Numbered from the stretch's first letter, positions 18,069 to 28,867 are shown. The stretch is 64,000 nt of DNA from Enterobacter sp. Ag1 (GCA_000277545.1 AKXM01000004.1:186001-250000); one strand, 5' to 3'. Notes: generated by a model from the letters alone, not told the origin. A program made the numbers and translations.

Positions 18069-19880
18069 ATGCATCCAAATTTGTTACGGGTAACATCGCG
18101 TATTATCGAACGCTCCCGCCCAACGCGCGAAGCCTACCTGGCACGCATTGAGAAAGCCCGGAGCAACACGGTTCACCGCTCGGAACTTGCCTGCGGTAAC
18201 CTCGCGCATGGTTTCGCTGCCTGCCAGCCGGACGATAAGGCGGCGCTGAAAAGCATGCTGCGTAACAATATTGCGATCATCACGTCCTACAACGACATGC
18301 TCTCCGCCCATCAGCCGTATGAACATTATCCTGAGCAAATCCGTAAGGCGCTGCATTCCGTGGGCGCGGTGGGGCAGGTTGCAGGCGGTGTCCCGGCGAT
18401 GTGCGACGGGGTGACTCAGGGCCAGGATGGTATGGAGCTTTCGCTGCTGAGCCGGGAAGTGATTGCCATGTCTACCGCCGTTGGCCTTTCCCATAACATG
18501 TTTGACGGGGCGCTCTATCTTGGCGTGTGCGACAAAATCGTGCCGGGGCTGACGATGGCCGCGCTGTCGTTTGGGCATCTCCCAGCAGTCTTTGTGCCAT
18601 CAGGCCCGATGGCCAGCGGCTTGCCGAACAAAGAAAAAGTCCGCATTCGCCAGCTTTATGCGGAAGGTAAAGTTGACCGCCTCGCGCTGCTGGAAGCGGA
18701 AGCTGCCTCTTATCACGCTCCGGGGACCTGTACTTTCTACGGCACGGCGAATACCAACCAGATGGTGGTTGAGTTTATGGGCATGCAGTTGCCGGGGTCG
18801 TCGTTTGTTCAGCCTGATGCAGAGTTGCGTCACGCGCTGACGGACGCAGCGGCGCGCCAGGTCACTCGCCTGACCGGCAACGGCAACGAATGGATGCCAC
18901 TCGGGAAAATGATTGATGAGAAAGTGGTGGTGAACGGCATTGTTGCACTGCTGGCTACCGGCGGCTCGACGAACCATACCATGCATCTTGTTGCGATGGC
19001 TCGCGCTGCCGGGATCATTATTAACTGGGACGACTTCTCCGAGATCTCCGAAATTGTGCCGCTGCTGGCGCGCCTCTACCCGAATGGCCCTGCCGACATT
19101 AACCACTTCCAGGCGGCGGGCGGTGTGCCGGTGCTGCTGCGTGAGCTGCTGAAAGGTGGCCTGCTGCACGAAGACGTTAACACCGTGGCCGGTTTTGGCC
19201 TGCATCACTACACCATGGAGCCGTGGCTCGACAACGGTCAGCTTGCCTGGCGTGAAGGCGCGAGCCAGCCGTTGGATAGCGACGTTATTGCCACGATGGA
19301 AAAACCATTCTCCCGCCACGGCGGAACCAAAGTGCTGAGCGGGAATCTGGGCCGGGCGGTGATGAAAACCTCAGCGGTGCCGGTAGAAAATCAGGTGATT
19401 GAAGCGCCCGCGGTTATTTTTGAAAGCCAGCATGACGTATTGCCTGCTTTTGAAGCCGGCAAACTGGACCGCGATTGCGTTGTCGTCGTCCGCCATCAGG
19501 GGCCAAAAGCGAACGGCATGCCAGAATTGCATAAACTTATGCCGCCGCTTGGAGTATTATTGGACCGCTGTTTCAAAATTGCTCTGGTGACAGATGGAAG
19601 ACTGTCCGGTGCCTCAGGGAAGGTGCCTTCCGCAATCCATGTTACCCCGGAAGCGTATGACGGCGGGCTGCTGGCGAAGGTGCAGGATGGCGACATTATT
19701 CGCGTCAACGGCCAAACGGGCGAGCTAACGTTGCTGGTCGATGAAGCCGTACTTGCGGCGCGCACTGCTTATCACCCGGATCTCAGCGCCGAGCGCGTAG
19801 GGACTGGTCGGGAGCTATTCGGCGCATTGCGCGAACAGCTTTCGGGCGCTGAACAAGGCGCAACCTGCATTAAATTTTAA
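18069..19880 (+). CDS. edd: Phosphogluconate dehydratase
   Basis: Entner-Doudoroff step converting 6-phosphogluconate to 2-keto-3-deoxy-6-phosphogluconate; cytosolic, with a labile [4Fe-4S] cluster. The 603 residues are the family's usual length, with conserved cluster segments [34 protein letters not shown] and [19 protein letters not shown]. It is followed 52 bases later by eda, forming the standard edd-eda pair. A HexR-like site lies upstream and a GntR-like palindrome within codons 5-10, so induction by gluconate is expected as in E. coli. Confidence 0.98.
   Translation: MHPNLLRVTSRIIERSRPTREAYLARIEKARSNTVHRSELACGNLAHGFAACQPDDKAALKSMLRNNIAIITSYNDMLSAHQPYEHYPEQIRKALHSVGAVGQVAGGVPAMCDGVTQGQDGMELSLLSREVIAMSTAVGLSHNMFDGALYLGVCDKIVPGLTMAALSFGHLPAVFVPSGPMASGLPNKEKVRIRQLYAEGKVDRLALLEAEAASYHAPGTCTFYGTANTNQMVVEFMGMQLPGSSFVQPDAELRHALTDAAARQVTRLTGNGNEWMPLGKMIDEKVVVNGIVALLATGGSTNHTMHLVAMARAAGIIINWDDFSEISEIVPLLARLYPNGPADINHFQAAGGVPVLLRELLKGGLLHEDVNTVAGFGLHHYTMEPWLDNGQLAWREGASQPLDSDVIATMEKPFSRHGGTKVLSGNLGRAVMKTSAVPVENQVIEAPAVIFESQHDVLPAFEAGKLDRDCVVVVRHQGPKANGMPELHKLMPPLGVLLDRCFKIALVTDGRLSGASGKVPSAIHVTPEAYDGGLLAKVQDGDIIRVNGQTGELTLLVDEAVLAARTAYHPDLSAERVGTGRELFGALREQLSGAEQGATCIKF
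18081..18096. promoter_or_regulatory. GntR-like operator inside the start of edd
   Basis: TTGTTACGGGTAACAT, with perfect TGTTAC/GTAACA arms, overlaps codons 5-10 of edd. It matches the GntR operator consensus closely. Confidence 0.5.
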
Positions 19881-19932
19881 GCCCGCGGCAGTAATGCCCG
19901 GAACAGATTAAAAGTGGCTAAGAGGCGCTCAG

Positions 19933-20574
19933 ATGAAAAATTGGAAAACTACAGCAGAACAGATCCTGAAAACCGGTCCGGTTGTGCCGGTTATTGTTGT
20001 TAACAAGCTGGAGCATGCGGTGCCAATGGCGAAAGCGCTGGTGGCCGGTGGCGTCCGCGTGCTGGAAGTCACGCTGCGTACAGCTTGTGCTATCGATGCC
20101 ATTCGTGCGATTGCGAAAGAAGTGCCTGAAGCTATTATCGGCGCAGGTACCGTGCTGAACCCACAGCAGCTTGCGGAAGTGACCGAAGCTGGCGCGCAGT
20201 TTGCCATCAGCCCGGGTCTGACCGAGCCGCTGCTGAAAGCCGCGACCGAAGGCACCATTCCGTTGATCCCAGGCATCAGCACCGTGTCAGAACTGATGCT
20301 GGGGATGGACTATGGCCTGAAAGAGTTCAAATTCTTCCCGGCTGAAGCCAACGGTGGCACTAAAGCGCTGCAGGCCATTGCAGGACCGTTCTCTCAGGTG
20401 CGTTTCTGTCCAACCGGGGGGATATCTCCGGCTAACTACCGCGATTACCTGGCGCTTAAAAGCGTGCTGTGCATCGGTGGTTCCTGGCTGGTTCCGGCCG
20501 ATGCGCTGGAAGCGGGCGAATACGACCGCATCACTCAGCTTGCCCGTGAAGCGGTGGAAGGCGCCAAGCTGTAA
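19933..20574 (+). CDS. eda: KDPG/KHG aldolase
   Basis: Cleaves 2-keto-3-deoxy-6-phosphogluconate to pyruvate and glyceraldehyde-3-phosphate, finishing the Entner-Doudoroff route; it also acts on 2-keto-4-hydroxyglutarate. The 213-residue TIM barrel carries the Schiff-base lysine in FKFFPAE (K133), the catalytic Glu in VLEVTLRT and the phosphate-binding CPTGGIS loop. It follows edd with a 52-base gap. A double hairpin terminator shared with the convergent purT follows. Confidence 0.99.
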   Translation: MKNWKTTAEQILKTGPVVPVIVVNKLEHAVPMAKALVAGGVRVLEVTLRTACAIDAIRAIAKEVPEAIIGAGTVLNPQQLAEVTEAGAQFAISPGLTEPLLKAATEGTIPLIPGISTVSELMLGMDYGLKEFKFFPAEANGGTKALQAIAGPFSQVRFCPTGGISPANYRDYLALKSVLCIGGSWLVPADALEAGEYDRITQLAREAVEGAKL

Positions 20575-20585
20575 GCCATAAAAAA

Positions 20586-20641
20586 GCCCGCAGTACGCGG
20601 GCCCACTGACTCAATCGCCCTCATTTGAGGGCGATTTTTTT
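20586..20641. terminator. eda/purT terminators
   Basis: Two hairpins: GCCCGC-AGTAC-GCGGGC, then ATCGCCCTC-ATTT-GAGGGCGAT with T-runs. The second overlaps the purT stop and can work both ways. Confidence 0.85.
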
Positions 20642-21818
20642 ATCCTTCAACTTTTACCTGAGCGGCTGACGTCACGGCCCTTGTCACTGCCTCATCGACG
20701 CTGTTACCGGTTGCCAGCGCCACGCCCATGCGGCGTTTACCTGCGATCTCCGGCTTACCGAACAGGCGAACCTGTAAACCGCCGCCCAGCGCTGCTCCCA
20801 CGTTACTAAATTTAACGTTATCGCTTTGCAACTCAGGCAGGATCACCGCCGATGCGGCAGGGCCATACTGACGAATTTCGCCGACAGGCAGGCCGAGGAA
20901 GGCGCGAACGTGCAGCGCAAACTCAGACAGATCCTGTGAAATCAACGTCACCATGCCAGTGTCGTGCGGGCGAGGGGAGACTTCACTGAAAATCACCTCA
21001 TCGCCGCAGACAAACAGCTCCACACCGAACAGGCCATGGCCGCCCAGAGCGGTAACCACTTTTTCAGCAATCTCTTTCGATTTTGCCAGCGCGATGTCGC
21101 TCATCTGCTGTGGCTGCCAGGATTCACGGTAGTCGCCCTCTTCCTGACGGTGCCCGATAGGCGCGCAGAAATGCACGCCGTCAACGGCGCTGATGGTCAG
21201 CAGGGTGATTTCAAAATCAAAATTGACCACGCCTTCAACGATAACGCGGCCTTTACCGGCCCGCCCACCTAGCTGGGCGTATTCCCAGGTTTTTGCCAGT
21301 TGGTCGGCTGTGCGGATGAAGCTCTGGCCTTTGCCGGAGGAACTCATTACCGGTTTTACAATGCACGGCAAACCAATCTCATGCACGGCCTGCTGGAAGG
21401 CTTCTTCGCTGTCGGCGAAGCGATAGCTGGAAGTGGGCAACTGAAGTTCTTCTGCGGCCAGGCGGCGGATCCCTTCGCGGTTCATGGTGAGTTTGGTGGC
21501 GCGGGCGCACGGCACCACTCGCTGACCCTGGGCTTCAAGCTCCAGCAGGGCATCGGTGGCAATGGCTTCAATTTCAGGAACGATAAAATCGGGCATTTCG
21601 GCGGCGACAAGCGCTTTTAGCGCCGCGGCATCCAGCATGTTAATGACGTGGCTGCGGTGTGCGACGTGCATTGCCGGCGCATTTGCGTAGCGATCGACGG
21701 CGATAACTTCTACCCCGAGGCGCTGGCATTCAATGGCCACTTCTTTACCCAATTCACCGGAACCCAGCAGCATAACTCGCGTAGCTGCCGGGCGCAGAGC
21801 GGTTCCCAACGTTGACAT
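20640..21818 (-). CDS. purT: Formate-dependent GAR transformylase PurT
   Basis: ATP-grasp enzyme that makes formyl-GAR from GAR, formate and ATP in purine synthesis, an alternative to folate-dependent PurN. The start at [10 protein letters not shown] gives the family length of 392; the longer upstream extension is not conserved. ATP-grasp elements are seen in [16 protein letters not shown] (PreATP-grasp), [14 protein letters not shown] and [16 protein letters not shown] perfect PurR box lies about 45 bases upstream, so purine repression is expected. It is divergent from yebG. Confidence 0.98.
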   Translation of the reverse strand: MSTLGTALRPAATRVMLLGSGELGKEVAIECQRLGVEVIAVDRYANAPAMHVAHRSHVINMLDAAALKALVAAEMPDFIVPEIEAIATDALLELEAQGQRVVPCARATKLTMNREGIRRLAAEELQLPTSSYRFADSEEAFQQAVHEIGLPCIVKPVMSSSGKGQSFIRTADQLAKTWEYAQLGGRAGKGRVIVEGVVNFDFEITLLTISAVDGVHFCAPIGHRQEEGDYRESWQPQQMSDIALAKSKEIAEKVVTALGGHGLFGVELFVCGDEVIFSEVSPRPHDTGMVTLISQDLSEFALHVRAFLGLPVGEIRQYGPAASAVILPELQSDNVKFSNVGAALGGGLQVRLFGKPEIAGKRRMGVALATGNSVDEAVTRAVTSAAQVKVEG

Positions 21819-21859
21819 GTGATTTAGCCTTAACAAAGAAAAAGACCGCTGCAGTATAA

Positions 21860-21875
21860 ACGAAAACGTTTGCGT
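21860..21875. promoter_or_regulatory. PurR operator of purT
   Basis: Read on the minus strand, ACGCAAACGTTTTCGT is an exact match to the 16-base PurR consensus, 42-57 bases upstream of the purT start. Confidence 0.92.
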
Positions 21876-21918
21876 TGGCAGCGGCTTTCCGGCTTGTGTG
21901 ATAAAATGAATGACGATA

Positions 21919-21938
21919 TACTGGATAAATAAACAGGT
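21919..21938. promoter_or_regulatory. LexA box of yebG
   Basis: CTG-N10-CAG within ATACTGGATAAATAAACAGG, 17-36 bases before the yebG start. It fits the E. coli SOS box and the known damage induction of yebG. Confidence 0.85.
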
Positions 21939-21954
21939 AAAACGGAGCTGCAAA

Positions 21955-22305
21955 ATGGCGGTCGAGATTAAATATGTTGTAGTGAGAGAGGGACAAGAAA
22001 AAATGGCCTTTGCCAGTAAAAAGGATGCTGACGCTTATGACAAAATGCTGGATCTGGCTGAAGTCCTCGGCGACTGGCTGCAGCAAAGCCCGATTGCGCT
22101 GGATGAAGGGCAGAGCGACACCCTGGCGATGTGGATGGCGGAAAACAAGGATCTGCTGGCGGGCGTATTGAAAAATGGCAAGCTGCCAGAGCCTGAATTA
22201 AGTCAGTTTGAGCCAGACGCGGAGTCCTCAGCGCTTGAACAATCGCCAGCGGCTGAAGACAACGTCAGCGAACACCCTGGACGTAAACGCACCAAAGCCG
22301 CGTAA
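21955..22305 (+). CDS. yebG: SOS-induced protein YebG
   Basis: Small DNA damage-inducible protein of unknown biochemical role, proposed to bind DNA. The start at [16 protein letters not shown] matches the family N-terminus and has a good upstream AACGGAGC. The protein is 116 residues, about 20 longer than in E. coli, because of an acidic tail rich in Glu, Pro and Ser (residues about 75-105) before a basic end (GRKRTKAA). The conserved part is residues 1-75. LexA control is supported by the box at 21919-21938. Confidence 0.95.
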   Translation: MAVEIKYVVVREGQEKMAFASKKDADAYDKMLDLAEVLGDWLQQSPIALDEGQSDTLAMWMAENKDLLAGVLKNGKLPEPELSQFEPDAESSALEQSPAAEDNVSEHPGRKRTKAA

Positions 22306-22321
22306 TACGGTTCTGCTGTAA

Positions 22322-22348
22322 GCGCCGGGTAGCCGGCGCGATTCTTTT
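22322..22348 (+). terminator. yebG terminator
   Basis: GCGCCGG-GTAG-CCGGCGC hairpin followed by GATTCTTTT. Confidence 0.75.
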
Positions 22349-22428
22349 CCCATCTTTAGCGCTGTCCGACGTTTCTTGACGTCCTGTGGCCTACTCTCGA
22401 CGAGTTAAGTCAACAGAGGATCTCCGTC

Positions 22429-23103
22429 ATGAATAACTGGTTACAGCAGCTTCAGTCGCTCCTGGGGCAATCTACTTCTCCTCAATCTTCACAGCCTGCA
22501 GCCGGTAATAGCTCTGAAGGGATCGGTAAACTTCTGGTGCCGGGGGCGCTGGGTGGATTAGCCGGGTTACTGCTGGCGAGTAAATCTTCCCGCAAACTGT
22601 TAACAAAATACGGCACCAGTGCGCTTCTGGTCGGCGGCGGCGCCGTGGCCGGAAGCGTGTTATGGAACAAATACAAGGAGCGGGTTCGCCAGAGCCAGCC
22701 CGTTTCCACAGGCTGGAGTGAGCCGCACTCGTCGGTTGATGTTCGTACCGAAAGATTAATTACCGCGCTGGTTTTTGCGGCGAAAAGCGACGGCCATATC
22801 GATGCAAAAGAGCGTCAGTTTATTGAGCAACAGCTGCGTGAAGTCGGTATCGACGGGGAAGGTAAAGCGCTCGTCGAACGGGCGATCGACAGGCCGTTAG
22901 ATCCTCACCAGCTTGCACAAGGTGTGAGAAATGAGGAGGAAGCGCTGGAGCTTTATTACCTTAGCTGCACGGCTATCGATATCGATCACTTTATGGAACG
23001 TAGCTACCTGAGCGCTCTGGGCGATGCGCTAAACATACCGCCGGATGTCCGCTCCGGTATTGAGCAAGATATTCAGCAGCAAAAACAACCGCTCGCGGTG
23101 TAA
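22429..23103 (+). CDS. yebE: DUF533 inner membrane protein YebE
   Basis: Conserved protein of the DUF533 (YebE) family, reported as part of the Cpx envelope-stress response in E. coli; its molecular function is unknown. The 224 residues comprise a Gln/Ser-rich N-terminus, a Gly-rich hydrophobic stretch ([31 protein letters not shown]) that may insert into the membrane, and a C-terminal TerB-like helical domain ([21 protein letters not shown]). In E. coli yebF follows yebG here; no yebF is present in this window. Confidence 0.95.
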   Translation: MNNWLQQLQSLLGQSTSPQSSQPAAGNSSEGIGKLLVPGALGGLAGLLLASKSSRKLLTKYGTSALLVGGGAVAGSVLWNKYKERVRQSQPVSTGWSEPHSSVDVRTERLITALVFAAKSDGHIDAKERQFIEQQLREVGIDGEGKALVERAIDRPLDPHQLAQGVRNEEEALELYYLSCTAIDIDHFMERSYLSALGDALNIPPDVRSGIEQDIQQQKQPLAV

Positions 23104-23122
23104 TCCTCCTGCAACCAGCCTG

Positions 23123-23150
23123 TGCCGGGTTTCTCCCGGCATTTTCTTTT
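23123..23150 (+). terminator. yebE terminator
   Basis: TGCCGGG-TTTCT-CCCGGCA followed by TTTTCTTTT. Confidence 0.85.
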
Positions 23151-23218
23151 AATCCTTCATGTTCCGCTTGCAAGCCCGGCTGAATTTGCCACCCTTACGG
23201 GGTGTTAAACGGAAAATG

Positions 23219-25285
23219 ATGAAAGTGATGCCGCCAAAAGCCAAAAAAATACCTCACGCTATGACGCTGCATGGCGATACCCGCACGGATAACTATTACT
23301 GGCTGCGGGATGATGACCGCGCCGATCCGGATGTGCTGAAATACCTTGAGCAGGAAAATGATTACGGGAAAAGGATCATGGAGAGCCAGCGCGCGCTGCA
23401 GGATCAGTTGCTCAAAGAGATGATCGCTCGCGTTCCTCCTCGCGATGTTTCCGCCCCGTATGTGAAGAACGGCTATCGCTACCGCCAGGTGTATGACAAA
23501 GGGAATGAGTACGCGATTTATCAGCGGCAATCTGCGGTCAGAGAAGAGTGGGGCGAGTGGGACGTTTTGCTGGATGCCAACCAGCGTGCCGCCCATAGCG
23601 AGTTCTACACCATGGGTGGATTGGCCATTACGCCGGACAATGCCGTGATGGCCTTGGCAGAGGACTATCTCTCCCGCCGTCAGTTCGGCATCCGTCTGCG
23701 CAATTTGAAAACCGGAAACTGGTATCCGGAGTTGCTGGAGAACGTCTCGACCGGTTTTGTTTGGGCAAATGACTCCGTCACGCTTTACTACGTGCGCAAG
23801 CATCCCAAAACCTTACTGCCTTATCAGGTCTGGCGGCACACGCTGGGCCACCCGGTGGCCGATGACCAACTGGTGTATGAAGAAAAAGATGACGCTTTTT
23901 ACGTCAGCGTGCATAAAACAACCTCCCAGCATTTTGTTGTCATTCATCTTGCCAGCGCGACGACGAGTGAGGCTTTGTTACTGGATGCCGAACTGGCAGA
24001 CGCCGAGCCGCAAGTTTTTGCCCCGCGCCGGAAAGATCATGAGTACACGGTCGATCACTACCAGCATGGGTTCTACATTCGTTCCAACAAAGACGGTAAA
24101 AATTTCGGACTCTACCGCAGCGCCGTGCGGGACGAAAAACAGTGGGAAACGCTGATTGCCGCGCGGGAACAGGTCATGCTTGAAGACTTTACGCTGTTCC
24201 GCGACTGGCTGGTGGTTGCCGAGCGCCAGCAGGGATTGACCAGCCTGCGCCAGATTAATCGCCATACGCGTGAGTCCACGGGCATCGCTTTTGACGATCC
24301 AGCCTATGTCACCTGGCTTGGCTACAATCCTGAGCCGGAAACTTCGCACCTGCGCTACGGTTACTCTTCAATGACAACGCCGGACACCCTATTCGAGCTG
24401 GATATGGACAGCGGTGAGCGACGGGTTATCAAGCAAACCCAGGTTGCCGGTTTTGACGCTAGCCATTACCGCAGCGAGCATCTGTGGGTGACGGCGCGGG
24501 ATGGCGTTCTGGTACCGGTCTCACTGGTTTATCACCGGAAACACTTTCGCCGGGGCAAAAGCCCGCTGCTGGTCTATGGCTATGGATCTTACGGCAGCAG
24601 TATGGATGCTGACTTTAGCAGCAGCCGTTTGAGTCTGCTGGACAGGGGGGTTGTCTTCGCCATCGCCCATGTCCGCGGCGGCGGTGAACTGGGCCAACAA
24701 TGGTATGAAGACGGTAAATACCTGAAAAAAATGAATACCTTTAACGACTATCTGGACGTGTGCGACGAGCTGCTCAGGCAGGGATATGGCGATCCTAAAC
24801 TGCTTTATGGGATGGGCGGCAGCGCGGGCGGAATGCTGATGGGGGCAGCTATCAATCTGCGTCCTGAATTATTCCATGGCGTGGTGGCTCAGGTGCCGTT
24901 TGTCGACGTTGTAACGACGATGCTGGACGAGTCGATTCCGCTTACCACCGGGGAATTTGAAGAGTGGGGTAACCCCCAGGATGAAGAATATTACCGCTAT
25001 ATGAAGCAATACAGCCCTTACGACCAGGTTCGTGAGCAGGCTTATCCCCATCTGTTAGTGACCACCGGGCTGCATGATTCGCAGGTGCAGTATTGGGAGC
25101 CGGCTAAGTGGGTTGCCAAATTACGTGACTATAAGCGGGATGAGACCTTGCTGCTGCTTTGTACCGACATGGATTCCGGGCACGGCGGCAAGTCGGGGCG
25201 CTTCAAATCTTACGAAGGCGTGGCACTGGAGTTTGCTTTCCTGATTGCCCTGGCGCAGGGAACGCTGCCAGGGCGCGTGCATTAA
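23219..25285 (+). CDS. ptrB: Oligopeptidase B
   Basis: Cytosolic serine peptidase of the prolyl oligopeptidase family (S9A) that cuts small peptides after Lys or Arg. An N-terminal beta-propeller (about 1-400) is followed by the alpha/beta-hydrolase domain with the nucleophile motif GGSAGG (S535), the catalytic Asp near [11 protein letters not shown] and His in [10 protein letters not shown]. The start is uncertain among ATGs at 23216, 23219 and 23228: the last aligns best with the E. coli MLPKA start, but the middle one has better spacing from GGA. About 688 residues. Convergent with exoX, whose stop lies within its last codons. Confidence 0.97.
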   Translation: MKVMPPKAKKIPHAMTLHGDTRTDNYYWLRDDDRADPDVLKYLEQENDYGKRIMESQRALQDQLLKEMIARVPPRDVSAPYVKNGYRYRQVYDKGNEYAIYQRQSAVREEWGEWDVLLDANQRAAHSEFYTMGGLAITPDNAVMALAEDYLSRRQFGIRLRNLKTGNWYPELLENVSTGFVWANDSVTLYYVRKHPKTLLPYQVWRHTLGHPVADDQLVYEEKDDAFYVSVHKTTSQHFVVIHLASATTSEALLLDAELADAEPQVFAPRRKDHEYTVDHYQHGFYIRSNKDGKNFGLYRSAVRDEKQWETLIAAREQVMLEDFTLFRDWLVVAERQQGLTSLRQINRHTRESTGIAFDDPAYVTWLGYNPEPETSHLRYGYSSMTTPDTLFELDMDSGERRVIKQTQVAGFDASHYRSEHLWVTARDGVLVPVSLVYHRKHFRRGKSPLLVYGYGSYGSSMDADFSSSRLSLLDRGVVFAIAHVRGGGELGQQWYEDGKYLKKMNTFNDYLDVCDELLRQGYGDPKLLYGMGGSAGGMLMGAAINLRPELFHGVVAQVPFVDVVTTMLDESIPLTTGEFEEWGNPQDEEYYRYMKQYSPYDQVREQAYPHLLVTTGLHDSQVQYWEPAKWVAKLRDYKRDETLLLLCTDMDSGHGGKSGRFKSYEGVALEFAFLIALAQGTLPGRVH

Positions 25286-25953
25286 TCGGCCGCGCTGGCG
25301 GCCAGGTAATGTTTTAGCGTCATGCGGAGATCCGGCGTTAGCTCCTTGATGTTGTTGAGCATCCAGCGAAGATAACCCGGGTCGTCTTCGGCTATTTCGG
25401 CAATGCGTTTGCCCCGGTATTTGCCAAACATCATGGTGGTTACCAGCGCCGGGCGCCCGGTAATCGTGACCATATCTTCTGCGGTCCAGCCGGACACATC
25501 CATAATTCTCAGCAGCAGGGCGGCGGTGATATAACAGTCAAACAGGGCGCGGTGATGATGCAGCCCGGCAGGTGTATCCACATGCAACTTTAGCGATTTA
25601 TACAAGCCCATGTTGCTGTATTTGATGCCCGGCCACAGGCGACGCGCCAGCTTCACCGTGCAAATCCAGTCGCCCTGCATTTCCGGCAGCATGCGGCTGT
25701 CGAAACTGGCGTTGTGCGCCACGTAATAGGGGCTACCGATATAGCGGGGGATGACGTCTTCAATCCAGGGTTTATCGGCCACCATCTCTTCGGTAATTTT
25801 ATGGATGGCCATTGCCTGGTGGCTTATTGGTCGGTCAGGACGGACAAGATCGCTCATCGGGTTTACAATCTTGCCGTCGATGATATCGACCGACGCAACT
25901 TCCACTACGCCTCCCTGTAATCCGCAGGTTTCCGTATCAATAATGCGCAGCAT
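25282..25953 (-). CDS. exoX: Exodeoxyribonuclease X
   Basis: DnaQ-superfamily 3'-5' DNA exonuclease acting in mismatch repair and recombination. Exo motif I is IDTETCGL (D6, E8), motif [12 protein letters not shown] and motif [18 protein letters not shown], supplying the metal-binding acidic residues; the 223 residues are close to the usual length. A GGAGACTGCG sequence precedes the ATG. Its 3' end overlaps the convergent ptrB by 4 bases. It lies downstream of yobB on the same strand with a 29-base gap. Confidence 0.97.
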   Translation of the reverse strand: MLRIIDTETCGLQGGVVEVASVDIIDGKIVNPMSDLVRPDRPISHQAMAIHKITEEMVADKPWIEDVIPRYIGSPYYVAHNASFDSRMLPEMQGDWICTVKLARRLWPGIKYSNMGLYKSLKLHVDTPAGLHHHRALFDCYITAALLLRIMDVSGWTAEDMVTITGRPALVTTMMFGKYRGKRIAEIAEDDPGYLRWMLNNIKELTPDLRMTLKHYLAASAAD

Positions 25954-25982
25954 CGCAGTCTCCGTAAACAGGCCTCAGGCGA

Positions 25983-26711
25983 CTAGCGTAAAGGAATGAC
26001 CTCGCCGTGCCAACCTCTCTCATCCCGGCGGCCAATCGCCAGCAATTCACCCTGGTCGGCCCTGACGACTAGCTGGCCTAAATTATCCCAACATGCGCTG
26101 CGCCCAGCGGAGCGAAGTTCTGCCCCGGACCAGGCGTAATTGGCCTGCAAAATGGTGAGTCCATATTTGTGCGCCCAGCGTTGCATATACATCTCATCTT
26201 GCTGGTAGCTTAGTTCTGTCATTGCGGCGCCGGTGGCGTAAAGATCGGCGCCGATATCAGCGGCGCTTCGGGGCCAGGCTTCATCATCGCTTTGGGCGCA
26301 AACGGCCAGGGCAATATTGCGGGAACGTTGCCCCAAAAGTGGTGCGACGGGGGTTTGAGCATTTACATCGATAGCCGTTGCGGGACGTTTGCAACAGGCG
26401 ATACGCGATCCATCCGGCAGAAAACCTACCATACCGGCGGCGCTATGCGCCTCGTCACTGAGCGACATGCCGACGATAACGGTCATATGGTAGCTGCGAG
26501 CAGCCTCGCTGAGCGGGTCGAACAGCGGATCGGTAAACGCCGGAGGATGGTTGTCGGGGCGTAATCCGGATAAAGAGAGATGAGGGAAAACCAGAAGATC
26601 GATGCCTTCTTCGGCGGCACAGCGAATGAAATCGAGATGGTGGTCGATGTTGGCCTGATAACTTCCGGCAACGGCACCGTATTGCGCAGCGGCAACATTC
26701 CAGCGTGGCAT
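25983..26711 (-). CDS. yobB: Carbon-nitrogen hydrolase family protein YobB, catalytic Glu missing
   Basis: Member of the nitrilase superfamily, position and length (242 residues) matching E. coli YobB; no reaction is known. The fold is evident (VAAAQYGAVAGSYQANID at the N-terminus, GADLYATGAAM). Of the family's Glu-Lys-Cys triad, the candidate cysteine is C138 (ALAVCAQ) and the lysine perhaps K108 (CCKRP), but the position of the Glu in FPE is His44 (VFPHLSLSG). It may therefore be inactive or have a changed chemistry. A good AGGAAG site precedes the ATG. Probably co-transcribed with exoX. Confidence 0.9.
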   Translation of the reverse strand: MPRWNVAAAQYGAVAGSYQANIDHHLDFIRCAAEEGIDLLVFPHLSLSGLRPDNHPPAFTDPLFDPLSEAARSYHMTVIVGMSLSDEAHSAAGMVGFLPDGSRIACCKRPATAIDVNAQTPVAPLLGQRSRNIALAVCAQSDDEAWPRSAADIGADLYATGAAMTELSYQQDEMYMQRWAHKYGLTILQANYAWSGAELRSAGRSACWDNLGQLVVRADQGELLAIGRRDERGWHGEVIPLR

Positions 26712-26840
26712 AGGTTCTTCCTTAATCTTTCATCCAACGATTGCGTCCTGCAATCGTGAGGGATGAGCCAAAGCTTGTGGTCAACTGAACAAGGAAGAGA
26801 GTAGCACTAGTTTTGAATCAAAGAGAAAATTCTTAATTTT

Positions 26841-27071
26841 TTATTTTTGCTTCGGTTCATACGGCAAACGGGAAAGATTCACCGAGGCCAGACGATAGGC
26901 AATCAGCTTTTCACGGAACCAGGTCCGCAGATGTTCAGGTTGCTCACGTTCCACCATTTCAGCCACTACGGGCATGTTATAGCGCTCTTTAAACGCCACG
27001 CCGGCAGCGGCAAGGTCGACGTTAACTTTATCCATTTCTTCCTGGGGTAAATCGGCGAGATTGTAGCTCAT
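26841..27071 (-). CDS. holE: DNA polymerase III theta subunit
   Basis: Small subunit that stabilises the epsilon proofreading exonuclease in the replicative polymerase core. The central block [20 protein letters not shown] and the C-terminal [14 protein letters not shown] are near identical to E. coli theta. The start is taken as the second of two adjacent ATGs ([10 protein letters not shown], 76 residues), because AGGAGG lies 5 bases upstream of it but only 2 from the first. Single-gene unit between yobB and the divergent copC. Confidence 0.97.
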   Translation of the reverse strand: MSYNLADLPQEEMDKVNVDLAAAGVAFKERYNMPVVAEMVEREQPEHLRTWFREKLIAYRLASVNLSRLPYEPKQK

Positions 27072-27212
27072 CATATCCTCCTGCAATGTCAGCGCAGAAG
27101 TTACTGTTTTGCGCCCCGGATGACAAGCAACAATAGCTTTTCCCGTCTCGACTTGGTATTAACGCGGGGGTATCCTTGCCGCCTCGACACATAACAAAAA
27201 GGAATAGTTAAT

Positions 27213-27587
27213 ATGGCGTTCATCTCCTCCCGCATCGCAACCGTGGCGGCATTTGTCACTGCTATGGCCGTTTCTCCAGCCGTGTTTGCACACGCGCACC
27301 TTAAGCAGCAGTCTCCGGCAGCAGATTCCGCCGTGACAGCATCGCCGCAGTCGCTGACCCTGAGCTTCTCTGAAGGGGTGGAGCCTGGCTTCAGCGGCGT
27401 GACCGTGACCGGCCCGCAGAAATCTGCCGTGAAGACCGGGAAAGTGAAGGTTGCTGAGACCGACAACAAACAGCTGATTGTGCCGGTTGAAGAAGCCCTG
27501 AAACCGGGTGATTACTCCGTGGACTGGCATGTTGTGTCGGTCGACGGGCACAAAACCAAAGGTAACTATCACTTCTCCGTGAAGTAA
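27213..27587 (+). CDS. copC: CopC-domain periplasmic protein YobA
   Basis: Periplasmic copper-resistance type protein (YobA in E. coli). The signal peptide runs to FA before HAHLKQQ, so the mature protein begins with His, the copper-binding N-terminus of CopC proteins; a second His lies in DWHVVSVDGHKTKG. The 124 residues form one CopC beta barrel. AGGAATAG precedes the ATG. It is followed 5 bases later by the membrane partner copD and then yebY, together a copper handling operon by family knowledge. Confidence 0.94.
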   Translation: MAFISSRIATVAAFVTAMAVSPAVFAHAHLKQQSPAADSAVTASPQSLTLSFSEGVEPGFSGVTVTGPQKSAVKTGKVKVAETDNKQLIVPVEEALKPGDYSVDWHVVSVDGHKTKGNYHFSVK

Positions 27588-27592
27588 TCGCC

Positions 27593-28468
27593 ATGCTGTC
27601 GGCGTTTTACATCGCGCTGCGTTTTATCCATTTCACTGCCTTGATGGTGCTGCTTGGCAGCGCCATCTGCTGTTCGCTCCTTGCCCCGCAGCAGTTTAAA
27701 CCCGTGCTTGTGCGTCGCCTCAGGGCGCAGTGGCGGCCTGCCGTCTGGCTGTCGCTCATTAGCGCCTGTCTGCTATTCATGGCTCAGGCCGGGCAAATGG
27801 GTGACGGCTGGCGCGATACTCTTTCGCCGGATGTCTGGCAGGCGGTGCTGACGACTCGCTTTGGTTCCGTCTGGATATGGCAGCTATTGCTGGGCCTGGC
27901 CACGCTGGCCGCTGTGCTGATCGCTCCCCGGGCAATGCCGGGGTTATTGCTGCTTTTAGCCGCGGCGCAGCTAATTATGCTAGCTGGCGTCGGGCATGCC
28001 GCAATGCACGACGGCGCGCTCGGTGTCTTTCAGCGGATGAACCATGCGATTCATCTTCTGAGCGCGGCCTGGTGGGTGGGAGGCCTGCTGCCTTTGCTGG
28101 TTTGTATGTATATGGCACATAAGCCGCGCTGGCGTACTCCGGCGATTACGGCAATGATGCGTTTTTCGCGCTACGGGCATCTTGCAGTGGCTGCGGTACT
28201 GGTGACCGGCGTGGTGAATAGCTTGCTTATCCTCGGCTGGGCGCTGCCGCTGGAAAGTGGTTATGTTCGATTGCTGGCGCTGAAGGTTGTGCTGGTGCTA
28301 GTGATGGTTATGCTGGCGCTGATCAACCGCTATATACTGGTGCCGCGTTTCGACGCTGTTCAAGCCGATGCTCAGCGGAGATTTATTCAGCTTACGTGGC
28401 TGGAAGTGATTCTATCGGTAGCGATACTGCTGCTTGTCAGCATCTATGCTACCTGGGAGCCGTTCTGA
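27593..28468 (+). CDS. copD: CopD-domain membrane protein YebZ
   Basis: Inner membrane protein of the CopD family, 291 residues and about eight membrane helices, thought to move copper with CopC. Conserved features include FIHFTALM at the N-terminus, [10 protein letters not shown] and [22 protein letters not shown], with membrane histidines typical of CopD, and a final WEPF. It starts 5 bases after the copC stop; the site before it is weak, suggesting coupling. yebY follows after 28 bases. Confidence 0.94.
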   Translation: MLSAFYIALRFIHFTALMVLLGSAICCSLLAPQQFKPVLVRRLRAQWRPAVWLSLISACLLFMAQAGQMGDGWRDTLSPDVWQAVLTTRFGSVWIWQLLLGLATLAAVLIAPRAMPGLLLLLAAAQLIMLAGVGHAAMHDGALGVFQRMNHAIHLLSAAWWVGGLLPLLVCMYMAHKPRWRTPAITAMMRFSRYGHLAVAAVLVTGVVNSLLILGWALPLESGYVRLLALKVVLVLVMVMLALINRYILVPRFDAVQADAQRRFIQLTWLEVILSVAILLLVSIYATWEPF

Positions 28469-28496
28469 CGGCGCAAACTGGTTATATGAGAGATTC

Positions 28497-28841
28497 ATGA
28501 AAAAGAGCATTTTGACTTTACTGCTGCTGGCCTGCGCGAGTTCTGCGCTGGCTGCCCCGCAAATTATCACCGTGAGTCGGTTTGAGGTGGGTAAAGACAA
28601 ATGGGCGTTCAACCGTGAAGAGGTGATGTTGAGCTGCAGAGCGGGGAATGCGTTGTTTGCCATCAACCCAAGTACGCTGATGCAGTACCCGCTGAACGCC
28701 ATTGCCGAGCAGCAGATCAAGAGCGGTAAAACGAGCGGGCAGCCCATCAGCGTTATTCAGGTGGACGACCCGCAGCATCCTGGCCAGAAGATGAGTCTCG
28801 AACCCTTCATTGAGCGCGCGCAAAAGCTTTGCGGTGAATAA
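28497..28841 (+). CDS. yebY: Periplasmic protein YebY (DUF2511)
   Basis: Secreted protein of unknown activity found with copCD; the E. coli copy has been linked to copper handling. The start at [20 protein letters not shown] gives a clear signal peptide and 114 residues; an in-frame extension upstream would overlap copD and remove that N-terminus. Two conserved cysteines (LSCRAG and KLCGE) probably form a disulfide. It is followed by a hairpin terminator and then the SdsR/RyeA small RNA locus, as in E. coli. Confidence 0.93.
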   Translation: MKKSILTLLLLACASSALAAPQIITVSRFEVGKDKWAFNREEVMLSCRAGNALFAINPSTLMQYPLNAIAEQQIKSGKTSGQPISVIQVDDPQHPGQKMSLEPFIERAQKLCGE

Positions 28842-28867
28842 AAAACACGCATTTCCTGGCATAAAAA

